Assembly: GCA_947623955.1 (NCBI GenBank) | Contig: CANQIP010000056.1 | Coordinates: 62,001 to 126,000, forward strand | From: an uncultured Clostridia bacterium | GTDB taxonomy: Bacteria > Bacillota > Clostridia > UBA1381 | Direction: 5' to 3' | DNA: 64,000 bases | Part shown: positions 62,727-64,000 of the stretch, in pieces | Position numbering within the stretch: position 1 is the first letter of the stretch | Layout: each line of letters starts with the position of its first letter | The notes under the pieces: model-generated | Seen by the model: only the letters and a program-made list of their open reading frames with translations | Databases searched by the model: none | Told to the model about the DNA's origin: nothing | Translations under genes and position numbers: made by a program

Positions 62727-63070
62727 GCTCCCCTAATAGGTGAACAACGCTTTAGCGTTGTAGGCATAGAGCTTTGCTCGTATGCCGTAGCAAGGGGAGC
62801 TGTCGCTGAAAGCGACTGAGGGGTTTATTTAAGCGCAAGACCAAACCCTTCCGTCGGCTGCGCCGACACCTCCCCTAGTAGGGGAGGCATACGTAGGGGA
62901 CGGCGCTTTTGCTACGGCGTTTGTTGCTGCGCAACACGCCTACAACACGCGGAGCGTGTTGTTCACCCCGGCGTCCCGCCGTAGGGGCGAACCGCGTTCG
63001 CCCGCATGACCCCCTCTACGATGACCCCCTCGGAGAGGGGGTCAAACGAATGTGAGCGAGGGGGTCACAA
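62727..63070. repeat. Dispersed palindromic intergenic repeat, copy 3 (composite)
   Basis: The core again has GGCTCCCCTAATAGG, GAGCTGTCGCTGAAAGCGACTG and the closing CTCCCCTAGTAGGGGAG. Extra palindromes are inserted (CAACGCTTTAGCGTTG, AACACGCGGAGCGTGTT). The GGGCGAAC-type palindrome comes at the far end in inverse orientation (about 62981-63006), followed by GACCCCCTC/GAGGGGGTC units. It is longer than the other two copies and seems built from several small palindromic elements. No gene is seen in this 340-bp stretch. Confidence 0.78.
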
Positions 63071-63121
63071 AATGCACAAAAAACGCACTGCAAATTTGTG
63101 CAAATTTAAATTGACGCAATA

Positions 63122-63150
63122 TTGAAACATTACAGAAATTATGTTACAAT
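63122..63150 (+). promoter_or_regulatory. Promoter of the last gene in the window
   Basis: TTGAAA (63122-63127), 17-bp spacer, TACAAT (63145-63150). The predicted start is about 63157, giving a leader of about 90 nt. Confidence 0.75.
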
Positions 63151-63156
63151 GTTAAT

Positions 63157-63210
63157 ATGTAGGCGGGTGTACTCTGTTCAAAATGCCGATTGAGCAGACC
63201 TCGCCCGCAA
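63157..63210 (+). promoter_or_regulatory. Structured 5' leader element of unknown class
   Basis: An outer stem GCGGG (63163-63167) with CCCGC (63204-63208) and an inner 8-bp stem TCTGTTCA (63173-63180) with TGAGCAGA (63191-63198) are separated by a 5-by-5 internal loop and capped by AAATGCCGAT. The start of the leader RNA coincides with the element. I do not recognise a known riboswitch class. Confidence 0.5.
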
Positions 63211-63247
63211 ATATAACAAAAAACAAAAAAGGAAAGGGAGAGATTAA

Positions 63248-64000
63248 ATGAAAAGCAAAAAACTAATTTCTTTTCTATGCGCGGCGGCAATGACCGTGTC
63301 CTCGTTCGCGGGACTGGCAGTTACCGCAAGCGCGGCGTCTGAACCGGTTTGGTCGTGGGACGGCAGCAGTGTTATCACCGATGCCCCCAACGCTGAAGTC
63401 GGCATAGACGCAAACGGTAAGTTCATGCAGATTACCGCGGAAAACAATACAAAAACGTATTCATACGATCTTCCGGCGGCTGCGCAGCTTTCAAACGATT
63501 ACGTAATCGAATTTGATACTGCCATTCACGCAGGTAACGGCATGGGCAGACTTGCTCAGTATACGCAGATTGCATTCGCAAGCGCTGCTCTGGGCACAAC
63601 CAATCAGGATAAGAAGACATACGGCGGCGACTACGCAGCTGCGGCAACTGCGGCAATGAAGGACGCTGACAAAACAGGCTTGAATATGGCTCAAAGCGGC
63701 ACCTTCGGCAGCTTTAACTCTGCTACTGACGCGGGCGCGGGCTATCAGTCCGACGTTGCGCTGAGCCTTACATCCAGAATTGAGCTTCTCAACAACTGGA
63801 TCGTAAACTATGACGGCAGCACTGAGCCTAGTATTGAAGACGGCGACGCACAGACGGACGCGGAAACATGGTACAGAGTAAGAGCGGCTGTTAAGAACGG
63901 TAAAGCGAACATTACCATCATGGACGCGGCAGGTAAAAAAGTATATGAGGACGAAAAGAATGCTACGACAAGCAAGATAACAAAGCTTGCCGTTACAACG
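63248..64000 (+). CDS. Secreted protein of unknown function (3' partial)
   Basis: ATG 63248 follows AAAGGGAGAG. The frame stays open for 251 codons to the right edge. A signal peptide (basic start, hydrophobic core, ending near ASAA) is followed by a beta-rich domain. Segments such as YVIEFDTAIHAGNGMG and TWYRVRAAVKNGKANITI recall the concanavalin-like or CBM-type domains of the esterase at 58350. Clostridial pectin enzymes often begin this way, but the catalytic part, if any, lies outside the window. It has its own promoter and a structured leader. Confidence 0.85.
   Translation, partial: MKSKKLISFLCAAAMTVSSFAGLAVTASAASEPVWSWDGSSVITDAPNAEVGIDANGKFMQITAENNTKTYSYDLPAAAQLSNDYVIEFDTAIHAGNGMGRLAQYTQIAFASAALGTTNQDKKTYGGDYAAAATAAMKDADKTGLNMAQSGTFGSFNSATDAGAGYQSDVALSLTSRIELLNNWIVNYDGSTEPSIEDGDAQTDAETWYRVRAAVKNGKANITIMDAAGKKVYEDEKNATTSKITKLAVTT

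Noticed and set aside
62727-63070. CRISPR array
   Set aside because: The repeated blocks are palindromes of different sequence and spacing with no regular spacers, and no cas genes are present.

Overview
The window looks like part of a Gram-positive Clostridia chromosome, from a gut-type bacterium that lives on plant polysaccharide. The evidence is consensus sigma-A promoters (TTGACA-N17-TATAAT types), strong AGGAGG ribosome-binding sites, S-layer homology (SLH) wall anchors, an isoleucine T-box leader, a lipobox solute-binding protein and an mltG-trmR pair. A GH53 galactanase, a CE12-type rhamnogalacturonan acetylesterase and a polysaccharide-type ABC importer suggest a pectin degrader. The mix of large SLH proteins and pectin enzymes resembles Monoglobus and its relatives, but that assignment is inference.

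Region 1 (1-41.3 kb) holds giant secreted proteins. A gene cut by the left edge encodes more than 4,600 residues of about 34 cadherin-like beta-sandwich repeats. It ends in two dockerin-type calcium loops 300 residues apart, split by an acidic linker. After a terminator, one strong promoter appears to drive a 27-kb run of six genes (14171-41231). Four of these have a related N-terminal module with a cohesin-like layout. Four end in a shared 'GNSP' module followed by a two-repeat dockerin-like tail. Two end in three SLH domains. Taken together this looks like a self-assembling wall-anchored surface complex with cohesin-like heads and X-module/dockerin-like tails. It is the best candidate here for an undescribed system. 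DNA composition switches at module boundaries, so the tail of one gene plus the head of the next is AT-rich while the middles are not.

Region 2 (41.3-49.3 kb) is housekeeping. An Ile T-box leads into a secreted stalk-like protein gene and then a eukaryote-like (type 2) ileS. rsmA follows, overlapping a small XRE regulator. On the minus strand argS overlaps a small four-Cys protein gene, and the two directions meet at a bidirectional terminator.

Region 3 (49.3-54.6 kb) is a galactan-use locus: a secreted GH53 galactanase, then a separately promoted LplB/YtcP-type permease pair and a lipoprotein, with no ATPase gene.

Region 4 (54.6-58.2 kb) carries a U32 (TrhP/YrrO-like) gene and, on the minus strand, mltG-trmR. 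This is a rearranged version of the Bacillus yrrL-yrrM-yrrN-yrrO neighbourhood for tRNA mo5U34 synthesis. Between them is a compact type I toxin-antitoxin locus.

Region 5 (58.2-64 kb) has the modular CE12-like esterase, a second type I toxin-antitoxin locus with matching promoter architecture, a dispersed palindromic repeat (third copy in the window), and the start of another secreted protein gene that runs off the right edge.
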